From Deltaproteobacteria bacterium (lineage in GTDB: Bacteria; Myxococcota_A; Polyangia; JAAYKL01), in the NCBI GenBank assembly GCA_029565915.1, contig JAKQNG010000108.1, forward strand, positions 1 to 59,983: 59,983 bases of DNA. Reading direction: 5' to 3'. The position numbers and the translations under genes are program-made. The notes under the pieces were generated by a model that saw only the letters and a list, made by a program, of their open reading frames with translations, was not told the origin of the DNA and did not search any database. Of this stretch, positions 7,544 to 15,928 are shown one piece after another. Numbering within the stretch: position 1 is the first letter of the stretch; the number at the start of each line of letters is the position of its first letter.

Positions 7544-9190
7544 ATGACAAAAACCCGTTCCGCCCTCTGCGAAGCCCGCATGAAGTATCAACCCAAACTG
7601 CCCGTCGCCCTCCGCAGCGGCCTCCGGAAAGTCGTGGTGAAAAAGGGCGAAGCGACGCAGTCCGCCGCAGATCAGGACCGCATCCGGGGCTTGTTTCCCG
7701 CTACCTACGGCGCACCCGTCGTGACCTTCGAAAACGGGGAGGCGACGAACGCGCGACCTCTCACCGTGGGTGTCGTTCTTTCGGGAGGGCAGGCGCCCGG
7801 CGGCCACAATGTCATTTCGGGCATCTACGACGGCGTGAAGTCCGCGGATCCGAAGAGCCGGGTGCTGGGCTTTCTGGGCGGTCCCGGCGGCCTGGTGGAC
7901 GGCAAGTTCCGCGAGATCGACGACGCCACCATGGACCTGTACCGCAATTCCGGCGGCTTTGACCTCATCGCGTCGGGGCGCACCAAGCTCGAGAGCGAAC
8001 AGCAGTTCGCATCCTGCGTTCAGGTGGCGAAGGCCAACGGCCTCGATGCCATCGTCATCATCGGCGGCGATGATTCCAACACCAACGCGGCGGTGCTGGC
8101 GGAATACTTCGTGGCAAAAAAGGTGGACTGTGTGGTGGTGGGCTGTCCCAAGACCATTGATGGCGATCTGAAGAACAAATACATTGAGGCGCCCTTCGGC
8201 TTTGACACGGCGGCGAAAACCTACGCGGCCCTCATCGGCAACATCGCCAGGGACGCCAACTCCGCCCGCAAATACTGGCATTTTGTAAAACTGATGGGTC
8301 GCAGCGCGTCCCACATCGGTCTTGAGGTGGCCCTGCTCACCCAGCCGAACATCTGCCTCATCTCTGAAGAGGTGGAAGCCGGACAGCTGACCCTGGACCA
8401 GGTGGTAAGGGCGATGGCCGACGTGGTGGCCGCCCGCGCCGAACAGAAAAAGAACTTCGGCGTGGCGCTGATCCCCGAAGGGCTCATCGAGTTCATCCCC
8501 GAAATCAAGTCCCTCATCCGGGAGCTGAATGACGCCCTCGTCAAGTGCGAAAAGGACGTGGAGAGCGCCGGCCGCGTGGACGAAAAAATTGCCATCGTGT
8601 CGAAACACCTGTCGAACAAGAGCGCGGAGGTGCTTTCCTCCCTGCCGGAGAGCATCGCGGCCCAGTTGCTGCTGGATCGGGATCCCCACGGCAATGTGCA
8701 GGTTTCCCTCATCGAAACCGAAAAGCTGCTCATTGAAATGGTGGGCCGGGAGCTGAAAAAGCGCCCCGGTTTCAAGGGCAAGTTCAAGGCCCTCAATCAT
8801 TTCTTCGGTTATGAGGGACGCTGCGCCCATCCGTCCAATTTCGACTCGGACTACGCCTATTCGCTGGGGTTCAGCGCGGCGGTGCTGGCGCAGAACCGGC
8901 TCACGGGCTACATCTCCGCCGTGCGCCACCTGAAGGACGGCGCGGAAAACTGGGTGGCCGGCGGTGTGCCCACCTCCATGCTGATGAACATGGAACGCCG
9001 CCACGGCGAGGACAAACCCGTCATCCAGAAGGCCCTTGTCGATCTGAAGGGACCCGCGTTCAAGGTTTTTGCAGACAACCGGGACCGATGGGCCATCGAA
9101 GAAGCCTACCTGTATCCGGGCGCCATCCAGTACTTCGGACCCTCCGAAATCTGCGACGCGGTCACCGAAACACTGCGGCTGGGCGCCTGA
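7544..9190 (+). CDS. pfp: Pyrophosphate-fructose-6-phosphate 1-phosphotransferase
   Basis: This 548-residue enzyme phosphorylates fructose 6-phosphate with pyrophosphate instead of ATP, reversibly. The length fits the long PFP clade (plant beta-subunit and spirochaete type). The motifs are GVVLSGGQAPGGHNVISG near residue 76, GGDDSNTNA near 174 and PKTIDGDLKN near 202. Asp in GGDDS, in place of Gly in GGDGS, is the known marker of pyrophosphate use. The ATG is preceded by CTGGAGGAA. It stands alone as a transcription unit; pgi, the preceding step in glycolysis, is at 45.5-47.2 kb. Confidence 0.94.
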   Translation: MTKTRSALCEARMKYQPKLPVALRSGLRKVVVKKGEATQSAADQDRIRGLFPATYGAPVVTFENGEATNARPLTVGVVLSGGQAPGGHNVISGIYDGVKSADPKSRVLGFLGGPGGLVDGKFREIDDATMDLYRNSGGFDLIASGRTKLESEQQFASCVQVAKANGLDAIVIIGGDDSNTNAAVLAEYFVAKKVDCVVVGCPKTIDGDLKNKYIEAPFGFDTAAKTYAALIGNIARDANSARKYWHFVKLMGRSASHIGLEVALLTQPNICLISEEVEAGQLTLDQVVRAMADVVAARAEQKKNFGVALIPEGLIEFIPEIKSLIRELNDALVKCEKDVESAGRVDEKIAIVSKHLSNKSAEVLSSLPESIAAQLLLDRDPHGNVQVSLIETEKLLIEMVGRELKKRPGFKGKFKALNHFFGYEGRCAHPSNFDSDYAYSLGFSAAVLAQNRLTGYISAVRHLKDGAENWVAGGVPTSMLMNMERRHGEDKPVIQKALVDLKGPAFKVFADNRDRWAIEEAYLYPGAIQYFGPSEICDAVTETLRLGA

Positions 9191-9223
9191 TCTCCTCCTG
9201 TCGATTTTCCGGATTTTCGAATT

Positions 9224-9874
9224 CTACTCCACGCGGGCGTCGAGGATGTAATCCAGTTGCGGAAACGATGCTTTGAGGTAAGCGTTTCCCTTTGTCTGAA
9301 TCAGCGCCTGGGACGGGCCCTGTCCCCGGGGCGCGCCTTCGCCGTAACCGGCATACAGCTTTTTAACGGTGTCGAGATCGCGCACCTTTCCGAAAGCGGC
9401 AAAGCCCATGCCGTCGAGCTGCGCGTTGTCCGCCAGATTGATGAAAAACTGAGTGGTGCGGGAGCCGGGGCCGCCCATGGCAAAGGTCACCGTGCCCGCT
9501 TCGTTGCCCTGCTTCACCGGATCGTCGGCGATGCGGCGATCCCGCCACCTTGCCATGACCGCCGGGTCCCCGTGGATGCCGGCCTGGGCGATGAACCCTT
9601 CCAGCACGCGGAAGAAGGCCACATCCCGGAAAAAACCTTCCTGCACAAGTTCGTAGAATCGCTGTGCGCCAAGGGGTGCCCACGCCTTCTTCACATCGAT
9701 GAGAATCGGGCCCTTTGTGGTCTCCAACCGCACCGAGAATTCGTCCGGGCATACGGCCGGAGCAGTGGACGGGGCCTTTGTTGCGGGTTGTGGGGATTCG
9801 TCGCCGCTCCTGCCGCTGCCGCAGGCGACAAGCAGCGCGGCAGCCAGTACAGATAAAATGGAGTTCGTTTTCAT
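9224..9874 (-). CDS. Cyclophilin-type peptidyl-prolyl isomerase lipoprotein
   Basis: This 216-residue protein has a signal peptide with lipobox LLVACGSG, then a cyclophilin domain from about residue 48. The family pattern is visible: LETTKGPILIDV, APLGAQRFYELVQEGFF, VAFFRVLEGFIAQAGIHGDP, MGGPGSRTTQFFINLADN, and FAAFGKV. The conserved catalytic Arg and FxxG/Q core are present (FFRV, QAG, TQFFIN). It should speed folding of periplasmic or membrane-attached proteins at prolines. The ATG at 9874 is chosen because it gives a proper lipoprotein signal; longer frames lack one. It is divergent from the NAD kinase gene with 121 bases between. Confidence 0.9.
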   Translation of the reverse strand: MKTNSILSVLAAALLVACGSGRSGDESPQPATKAPSTAPAVCPDEFSVRLETTKGPILIDVKKAWAPLGAQRFYELVQEGFFRDVAFFRVLEGFIAQAGIHGDPAVMARWRDRRIADDPVKQGNEAGTVTFAMGGPGSRTTQFFINLADNAQLDGMGFAAFGKVRDLDTVKKLYAGYGEGAPRGQGPSQALIQTKGNAYLKASFPQLDYILDARVE

Positions 9875-9995
9875 GGGCCATGATCTGCCAGAGTGGGCGG
9901 AGCCGCGCAAGACAAAGCAACCGCTGATCTCACCTGCATGCGACGACCAGATTTTCACTTCCGCGGATGCCCTCAAAAGGAGTAAGACTCCGGTC

Positions 9996-10883
9996 ATGAA
10001 GATTCTCGTCATCCATCGCCGTTCTGACTGGGCGGATATTTCTGAAGGCGCCGATCCACTGATTCGCGGATACGTTCAGCAGGGGGATCCGATTGTGGAC
10101 CGGATTCTGCGGGCCCATGAGGCCCACGAGGAATCCATGGAAAAGGTGCGGGCGGCACTGGCGCGCCGGGGCGCGGAGGCGGTGTGGCGCCACGATTTCA
10201 GCGGTGTCGTCCCCGATCGGTTCGATCTGGTCATCACCCTGGGCGGAGACGGAACAGTGCTCCACGTGTCCCATTTCATCGGAACCGTGCCCATTCTGTC
10301 CATCAATTCGTCGCCGGAGACCTCCATCGGGTACTTCGCCGCCGGGGATGCGGACAACGTGCCGGAAATCCTCGACCGGATCGAGGCCGGTGCCATGCCC
10401 CGCCAGCGGCTGTTCCGCATGGAAGTCATGTTAAACGGCGAAGTGGTGAATTCCCGTGTGCTGAACGATGTGCTGTTCTCCAATGTCTGTCCGGCATCCA
10501 CCACCCGCTACCACCTGCGCTGGGAGGACCGGGCGGAAGACCAGGTGTCGTCGGGCCTGTGGATATCCACGGCGGCGGGATCCACAGCGGCACTCCGGGC
10601 AGCAGGTGGTTCACCGATGAATATCGGAAGCGACCGCATCCAGTTCGTCGTACGGGAACCCTGCCACGGAGGCGGCCGACGAAACCTGTCCCTGCCGACC
10701 CTGGTCAAAGGGTCCTTCGGCCCCGGTGGCGCGTTTTCGGTCCGGTCCCGGTCTGCGGATGCCCGGCTGTTCATCGACGGGCCGCACGTGGTTGTTCCGG
10801 TCAAATTCGGCGATATCATTACGGTTTCCGGAGGCGCCCCCCCCATTTCGGTGTACGGAAATCTGGCAGAAAATAAAACTTGA
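9996..10883 (+). CDS. nadK: NAD kinase
   Basis: This 295-residue enzyme makes NADP from NAD. The signature LGGDGTVLHVSHF is near residue 82, with NDVLF as the second substrate motif and STAAGSTAALRAAGG as the later nucleotide loop. The N-terminal block (SDWADISEGADP) and the short distance between motifs resemble the NADK3-like branch rather than E. coli NadK, and the usual first metal-site variants are kept. ATG 9996 is the first start giving the canonical MKILVIH strand; AAGGAG lies about 13 bases upstream, a wide spacing. rplU follows after 85 bases. Confidence 0.88.
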   Translation: MKILVIHRRSDWADISEGADPLIRGYVQQGDPIVDRILRAHEAHEESMEKVRAALARRGAEAVWRHDFSGVVPDRFDLVITLGGDGTVLHVSHFIGTVPILSINSSPETSIGYFAAGDADNVPEILDRIEAGAMPRQRLFRMEVMLNGEVVNSRVLNDVLFSNVCPASTTRYHLRWEDRAEDQVSSGLWISTAAGSTAALRAAGGSPMNIGSDRIQFVVREPCHGGGRRNLSLPTLVKGSFGPGGAFSVRSRSADARLFIDGPHVVVPVKFGDIITVSGGAPPISVYGNLAENKT

Positions 10884-10907
10884 TCTGGCGTTGCGGGTGG
10901 GTAAAAT
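10880..10907 (+). promoter_or_regulatory. Candidate sigma-70-type promoter for rplU-rpmA
   Basis: TTGATC (10880-10885) and TAAAAT (10902-10907) are separated by 16 bases. The predicted start site falls about 55 bases before rplU. The -35 element overlaps the nadK stop codon. This is read by eye only. Confidence 0.5.
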
Positions 10908-10968
10908 ACCGACCCTCCCATGTGTGTCATGGGCTGTGGTTCGCATTTCGCGGAAAGAGGAAGAAATC

Positions 10969-11280
10969 ATGTACGCAGTTATCGCAACCGGTGGAAAACA
11001 GTATCGCGTCGCTGAGGGCACGCGGGTCCGGGTGGAAAAACTGAGCGGAGACGCCGGTGGAAAAGTGGTTCTGGATCAGGTGCTCATGCTCGGCGACGGC
11101 GAGAAGTCAAAGATCGGCGCTCCCCTTGTCAAGGGCGCGAAGGTCGAGGCGGAAATCGTGACCCAGGGCCGTGGAAAAAAGGTCATCGCGTATCGCTACA
11201 AGCGCCGCAAGATGATGCGCAGGAAAAACGGACACCGCCAGAGCTTTACGGAGCTCCGCATTACCAGCATCAAAGCGTAG
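10969..11280 (+). CDS. rplU: Large ribosomal subunit protein bL21
   Basis: The 103-residue product matches bL21 over its full length. It begins [17 protein letters not shown], contains the central [20 protein letters not shown], and ends with the basic [20 protein letters not shown] region that contacts 23S rRNA. The ATG is preceded by AGAGGAAGAA. It forms the usual pair with rpmA, 10 bases downstream. Confidence 0.98.
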   Translation: MYAVIATGGKQYRVAEGTRVRVEKLSGDAGGKVVLDQVLMLGDGEKSKIGAPLVKGAKVEAEIVTQGRGKKVIAYRYKRRKMMRRKNGHRQSFTELRITSIKA

Positions 11281-11290
11281 GAGATTCGCC

Positions 11291-11539
11291 ATGGCACATA
11301 AAAAAGGTCAGGGTTCAACAAGTAACGGACGGGACAGCATCGGCAAGCGGCTGGGCGTAAAAAAATACGACGGCGAAAAAGTGGTGCCCGGGAACATCCT
11401 CGTGCGACAGAGGGGAACCACATTCCACGCGGGCGAGGGCGTGATGACCGGCGGCGACTACACGCTGTTCGCCGTCGTCGAAGGTACCGTGAAGTTCCAC
11501 ACGTGCAGAAACCGCAAGCTCGTCAGCGTCATCGCCTGA
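11291..11539 (+). CDS. rpmA: Large ribosomal subunit protein bL27
   Basis: This 82-residue protein is bL27, whose N-terminus reaches the peptidyl-transferase centre. It begins directly with [16 protein letters not shown], so it is the usual uncleaved form without the Firmicutes-type leader. The AGGAG ribosome site overlaps the rplU stop. In many bacteria obg follows; here a cysteine desulfurase gene follows instead. Confidence 0.98.
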   Translation: MAHKKGQGSTSNGRDSIGKRLGVKKYDGEKVVPGNILVRQRGTTFHAGEGVMTGGDYTLFAVVEGTVKFHTCRNRKLVSVIA

Positions 11540-11576
11540 TTCACCTCTTTCACCTTGTTCATTCTTCGGGTTGTCG

Positions 11577-12731
11577 ATGAAGGAAATCTACTTCGATAAC
11601 GCGGCAACGGCGCGTCCGCGGGAAGAGGCGCTGGCAGCCGTGGTGAAAGCCATGGGGCCGGATTTCGCGAATGCATCTTCCCTCCATCGAAAAGGGGTGG
11701 ATGCAGCCGCGCGGATACGGGAAGCGATGGAGTGGATGAGTGCCCTGGCGGGAGGTGGTGAATGGAAAGTCCTGTTCACGTCCGGAGGCACTGAAGCGGA
11801 CAACCTGGCCGTACTCGGTTCGGTTCCGAAGGGGCGGCGCGACACAGTGGTGACCAGTTCCCTCGAACACGCGGCCGTGGAATCGTCATGTCGGGAAGTG
11901 GCCCGGCGGGGAGGGCGATGCGTGGTGGTAAAACCACGGCAGGGAGGCGTCCTCCATCCGCAGGATGTGGCAGCGGCGGTAGACGATCGCACGGCGCTGG
12001 TGTCCATTGTCCATGTGGCCGGTGAAATGGGCACCGTGCAACCGATCAACGATATTGCGCGCGCAGTGAAACAGAAAAATAAAAAGGCCCGGTTTCATAC
12101 GGACGCGGTGCAGGCGGCGGCCCGACTGGCGCGACTCGACTACGGGCCGGCGGTGGACATGGTGGCGCTGTGCGGCCACAAAATCGGTGGTCCCATGGGC
12201 GTTGGGGCCCTGCTGCTGCGCCCGGGAGTCACTGTTCGCCCCCTGTTTTTCGGCGGCGATCAACAAGAAGGCGAGCGACCCGGTACTTTCAATGTGCCGG
12301 GCATTGCGGGAATGGGTGCGGCGGCACGGATGATGGTGGCCGAACGGGCAGAAGCGGTACCTCGATTGGCGGACTTGACCGCACGGCTGGGTCGTCGGCT
12401 CCTGCAGTCAGCAGAGGGCGTGCGCCTTCTGGGAGAAGAATCCTGTCGCGCGCCGGGGTTGCTCGTTGTCGCGGTTCGCGGTGTGCGCTCCGAGGTGCTG
12501 CTGCACACCATGGAAAAATACGGGTTGTTTGCCTCCGCCGGTTCCGCCTGCCATTCTACCCGCCGGGAACCACCGGCCTGTCTGGTGGACGATGGTCTGG
12601 CACCGGACGAAGCCGTGGTGCGGTTCACTCCCGGGGCCGGCGTAACGGAGGACGACGTGGAAGACGCGGCACGGATATTCGAAACCGCGCTGCAGGAGGT
12701 GCGCTGCGGCAACGCGGGCAGGATGAAATGA
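11577..12731 (+). CDS. Cysteine desulfurase (IscS/NifS class)
   Basis: This 384-residue PLP enzyme removes sulfur from cysteine as an enzyme-bound persulfide. The N-terminal MKEIYFDNAATARP, FTSGGTEADN, SLEHAAVES, FHTDAVQAAARL, the PLP lysine in CGHKIGGPMGVGAL (near residue 200) and the active cysteine in SAGSACHSTRREPP (near residue 325) are all present. The gene ends in an ATGA overlap with thiI, so it is most likely the dedicated sulfur donor for tRNA 4-thiouridine, and possibly also thiamine. A TTG six bases upstream is an alternative start. No Fe-S scaffold gene is nearby, which argues against a main role in cluster assembly. Confidence 0.92.
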   Translation: MKEIYFDNAATARPREEALAAVVKAMGPDFANASSLHRKGVDAAARIREAMEWMSALAGGGEWKVLFTSGGTEADNLAVLGSVPKGRRDTVVTSSLEHAAVESSCREVARRGGRCVVVKPRQGGVLHPQDVAAAVDDRTALVSIVHVAGEMGTVQPINDIARAVKQKNKKARFHTDAVQAAARLARLDYGPAVDMVALCGHKIGGPMGVGALLLRPGVTVRPLFFGGDQQEGERPGTFNVPGIAGMGAAARMMVAERAEAVPRLADLTARLGRRLLQSAEGVRLLGEESCRAPGLLVVAVRGVRSEVLLHTMEKYGLFASAGSACHSTRREPPACLVDDGLAPDEAVVRFTPGAGVTEDDVEDAARIFETALQEVRCGNAGRMK

Positions 12732-13900
12732 AGCAGGAGCTGTTTTCGGGAGCAGGCGTGGTGCTGCGTCTGGGTGAACTCTACCTGAAAGGCGGCAACC
12801 GCCGGCTGTTCATGAACGCGCTGGTGGCCAACGCGAAGCGCGCGCTGCAGGGACGGGACGAAGTGCGCATGCACGTGTCCGAGGGACGGGTGTTTCTCAC
12901 AGGCGCCGACGACGAAGACATCTGCGCGCGGATGAGATGGGTGTTCGGTTTCTCGTCGTATTCGCCGGTGCGGTATTGCGAAAAGTCCATTGATGCCATC
13001 TGTGCACAGGCCGTTTCCCTGGCACGTGCATACGGTGGCAGTCCGCAGACAACCTTTCGCATTGCGGCGCGGCGGTCGGACAAATCATTTGATCACACAT
13101 CGGCGCAGATCGGTATTCTGGCCGGCAATGCCGTGAATGAGGCCACGGGCTTTGGCGTGGATCTGGAGTCGCCGGACCTGTCCATCGGCGTGGAGGTGGG
13201 AAAAGAGTGGTGCTTTCTGTGGACGCAGCAGCTCGAAGGCGCCCGTGGACTGCCGGTGGGAACGTCGGGGCGGGTCATGCTGCTCCTGTCGGGCGGAATC
13301 GATTCGCCGGTGGCGGGTCATCTGTTGCAGAAGCGCGGCGTAGAACTCAGCGGGGTGTATTTTCACGCGTTTCCCTATACCTCGGACGGTGCAAAGCAGA
13401 AGGTCATCGATCTGGCGCGAGTACTGGCGCGGCGACAGCGATCGTTCCGGCTCCACGTGGTTCATTTTGCGGCAACCCAGGAGGCCCTGCGGGACGCGGC
13501 AGGCCAGGGATATCTGGTGCTGCTTTACCGACGCATGATGATGCGGATTGCCGGCGAACTGGCCCGGGGACAGAAAATGGCCGCGCTGGCCACGGGCGAA
13601 AACCTGGGACAGGTGGCCAGCCAGACGCTGGAGAACATGGCGGTGGTGGAGGCAGCGGCGCCGTTTCCGGTGCTGAGACCGCTGCTGACGGCCGACAAGC
13701 TCGAAACCATTTCACTGGCCCGGACCATCGGGACATTCGACATTTCTGTCCGGCCCTTCGAAGACTGCTGCACCCTCTTCGTTCCACCCCATCCGCAAAC
13801 CAGAGGGCGCGCGGATATCGCGCAGAAGATGGAATCGCGCGTGGACATTGAGGCCTGCGTGGCCGACGCCGTCCGCACGGTGGAAGTCATTGATCTGTAG
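12728..13900 (+). CDS. thiI: tRNA 4-thiouridine synthetase ThiI
   Basis: This 390-residue enzyme adenylates U8 of tRNA and inserts sulfur. It has an N-terminal ferredoxin-like and THUMP region (about residues 1-165), then the PP-loop LLLSGGIDSPVAGHLL (from about residue 184) and the family block CCTLFVPPHP. There is no C-terminal rhodanese domain, as in the short Bacillus-type enzymes that take sulfur from a dedicated desulfurase. The neighbouring, overlapping desulfurase gene fits that arrangement. The ATG overlaps the TGA of the upstream gene. Confidence 0.95.
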   Translation: MKQELFSGAGVVLRLGELYLKGGNRRLFMNALVANAKRALQGRDEVRMHVSEGRVFLTGADDEDICARMRWVFGFSSYSPVRYCEKSIDAICAQAVSLARAYGGSPQTTFRIAARRSDKSFDHTSAQIGILAGNAVNEATGFGVDLESPDLSIGVEVGKEWCFLWTQQLEGARGLPVGTSGRVMLLLSGGIDSPVAGHLLQKRGVELSGVYFHAFPYTSDGAKQKVIDLARVLARRQRSFRLHVVHFAATQEALRDAAGQGYLVLLYRRMMMRIAGELARGQKMAALATGENLGQVASQTLENMAVVEAAAPFPVLRPLLTADKLETISLARTIGTFDISVRPFEDCCTLFVPPHPQTRGRADIAQKMESRVDIEACVADAVRTVEVIDL

Positions 13901-13915
13901 CTTGTTATCCGGTGG

Positions 13916-14641
13916 TCAGTGCTTCTGGGGAAGGGTTGTCCGGGTCGGATGGAAAGGTGCCGGGGTGATAGTCGGTGTGTGACGTTTTTCACCCGGCCGA
14001 AAGGACGCGAATTTCTTCTGGATGCGGTTCTCGGGCTCGGGAGGCAGGGACAGGGTCCGGCGCAGCGCCGGCGTCGTCCGCTGAAACCGCGCGCCCACGA
14101 CAAAGTGATCACCTTCCCGCGTCACCCGCTCCACGATGACGTTGCAGTCGAAGGGCTGCGGTGCGCTGTCCGTGTAGATCAGACACTGGAGGTTGTCCCC
14201 TTCTGCCACTTCCGTGTCCGTTTCCAGCGCAATGCCGCCCGGTCCCGCGTTGCGCGACGTGGCAGACACCCATGTATCGCCCACCTTCAGTTTCGCCGCG
14301 CATTCCTGCAGGCTGCGGGCCCGTCCCTGTCGGCGGTCCACCGCTTCGCCCGCTGCATACTGCAGCAGGAAATCCCGTGTCCCCGATGCGCCTTCATCAA
14401 ATTCGAAACCGATGCCCGATGGCAGAGAAGAACTCCAGGCCCGCGGCCGACGGTGCCAGACCACGATTCCCCAGGCGACGACCGGCGTACCGATCCCTTC
14501 CATCCGCAGCGACAGTCGAATTCGATCACCCAGACCAAAATAGTTGTCCGTGCGGATGAACAATCCACCGTTGGGCAGGTCCCGGAGGTAGTTGGCCAGA
14601 AGTTCCGCGCGGGTCATCGTGGCTTCGATCGTCGGTCCCAT
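13916..14641 (-). CDS. PilZ-domain protein with two PilZ-like modules
   Basis: This 241-residue cytoplasmic protein probably senses cyclic di-GMP or is a PilZ relative. Residues about 10-90 match the myxobacterial PilZ-like pattern: LPNGGLFIRTDNYFGLGD, VVAWGIVVWHRR, PSGIGFEFDE. A second module at about 110-205 has TSRNAGPGGIALETDTEV, GDNLQCLIY, and HFVVGARFQR. The canonical RxxxR arginines are not clearly present in the first module; the second has SRNAGPGG in the D/NxSxxG position. The C-terminal 30 residues are basic and proline-rich. It converges on thiI, 15 bases apart. Confidence 0.7.
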   Translation of the reverse strand: MGPTIEATMTRAELLANYLRDLPNGGLFIRTDNYFGLGDRIRLSLRMEGIGTPVVAWGIVVWHRRPRAWSSSLPSGIGFEFDEGASGTRDFLLQYAAGEAVDRRQGRARSLQECAAKLKVGDTWVSATSRNAGPGGIALETDTEVAEGDNLQCLIYTDSAPQPFDCNVIVERVTREGDHFVVGARFQRTTPALRRTLSLPPEPENRIQKKFASFRPGEKRHTPTITPAPFHPTRTTLPQKH

Positions 14642-14768
14642 GGCTTCAGATTACTCCTGTTTCAGTAGAAGTAAAACGGCCATTTGACCCCGTCCGGCGC
14701 GGGTTTTACGAAACATTTTTAACACGCCTGCCGCAGAAGACAGATTCCAACCGGTTATCCGGCAACGT

Positions 14769-15899
14769 TCACAGGACGGGTTCTCCTGCCTGTGCGGGTT
14801 CGGTGGCAGGTGGGGTGTACATGGCCTTTTCGCCGGGACCGCTCCAGTCCGTCCATACGGCCGGGCGATCGCGCACGTCCATGTGAATAAAAACGGAATT
14901 GGGATAGTAGCCGCAGCCCGTGTCCTGCAGCTGGGTGCAGAATTCGTACAGCTCCCGGTTCGGTACGCCGGAGACGCGGAAGTCCAGGGCCTGTCCAAGT
15001 GTGTGGTAGGATTCGGTGCCTGTCTGGGACGGTCGATATCCGGACACCAGTTCGAGCTGCTGTCCGGGCCATCGCTCGGCCACCCGCTGAATCATGTGCA
15101 GGAGGCGGGGATGCAGGAGCCGGAGATTCTTTTTCGTTCCCGTCGGCGAGGACAGGCGGCTCAGTTCGCGCCGGGAGGCCGGATTGATCTGGCCGTTCGC
15201 CTTCATGAGGCGAAGGGTGGCCCGTTTGCCGTTGCTGATGCGGACAAAGTGAATCGGCTGGATCGTATAGCCCTTCACGCGCACCGGCACCACCTGCCGG
15301 GCTCCGGGAATCAGGATTTTCTCGCCGGCGGTGAGGGGACGTTCCTGCCCCATTTTGTTGGCGGCGATGATCCGCTCCTTCGCCACGTTGTAGGCCCGCG
15401 CGATAATCCACAGGTTCTGGCCCGGCTGCACCGTATGCCGCACGCCGCCCCGGACGACTTCGCCGCTCTTCACCAGCGTGTCGATTTTCTTTGGCCGGCC
15501 GGCCGCGTCCGCGCCTTCGTCCGCGGAGGGGATGACCAGCGTGCGACCGGGTTGCAGAGGAGATTGCGTTGCCATCTTATTGGCCGCCGCCAGCCGTGCG
15601 ACAGGCACGCCGTGGGTCTTTGCGATGGCCGCGAGGGTATCTCCCGGTTTAACCACATGGGCCCGTCCACCACCCCGGGTCCGCGATGGAATGCGGATTT
15701 CTTCTCCGACCTTCAGGTTCTGACCGGGCGACAGTCCGTTTTCTGCGCGCAGATCGTCCTGGGAAACGCCGTAGTAATCGGCCACTTTTGCCACGCTGTC
15801 CCCGGAACGCACCAGGTGCGTGCGGCCTTTCTGGGCGGCGATCGGTGCGGCGCAGAGAAACATCGCAAGGCACAGGGCGGTGAAAAGGATACGCTGCAT
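14769..15899 (-). CDS. Secreted LysM protein with M15/DUF882-like peptidase domain
   Basis: This 376-residue protein has a signal peptide ending near AAPIAAQ. Three LysM domains, each with the HxVxxGDS/TL start, lie at about residues 28-75, 80-125 and 153-200. The C-terminal domain (about 280-350) resembles DUF882 / D-Ala-D-Ala carboxypeptidases of the M15 type: SGYRPSQTGTESYHTLGQ, ALDFRVSG and FIHMDV supply the His, Asp and His zinc ligands. It should bind peptidoglycan and cut peptide cross-links. ATG 15899 gives a normal signal peptide; an upstream GTG at 15920 is possible. The gene follows the lolC-like gene by 29 bases. Confidence 0.82.
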   Translation of the reverse strand: MQRILFTALCLAMFLCAAPIAAQKGRTHLVRSGDSVAKVADYYGVSQDDLRAENGLSPGQNLKVGEEIRIPSRTRGGGRAHVVKPGDTLAAIAKTHGVPVARLAAANKMATQSPLQPGRTLVIPSADEGADAAGRPKKIDTLVKSGEVVRGGVRHTVQPGQNLWIIARAYNVAKERIIAANKMGQERPLTAGEKILIPGARQVVPVRVKGYTIQPIHFVRISNGKRATLRLMKANGQINPASRRELSRLSSPTGTKKNLRLLHPRLLHMIQRVAERWPGQQLELVSGYRPSQTGTESYHTLGQALDFRVSGVPNRELYEFCTQLQDTGCGYYPNSVFIHMDVRDRPAVWTDWSGPGEKAMYTPPATEPAQAGEPVL

Positions 15900-15928
15900 C
15901 GTCTGTGTGGACGCGGACACGGCGCGGA

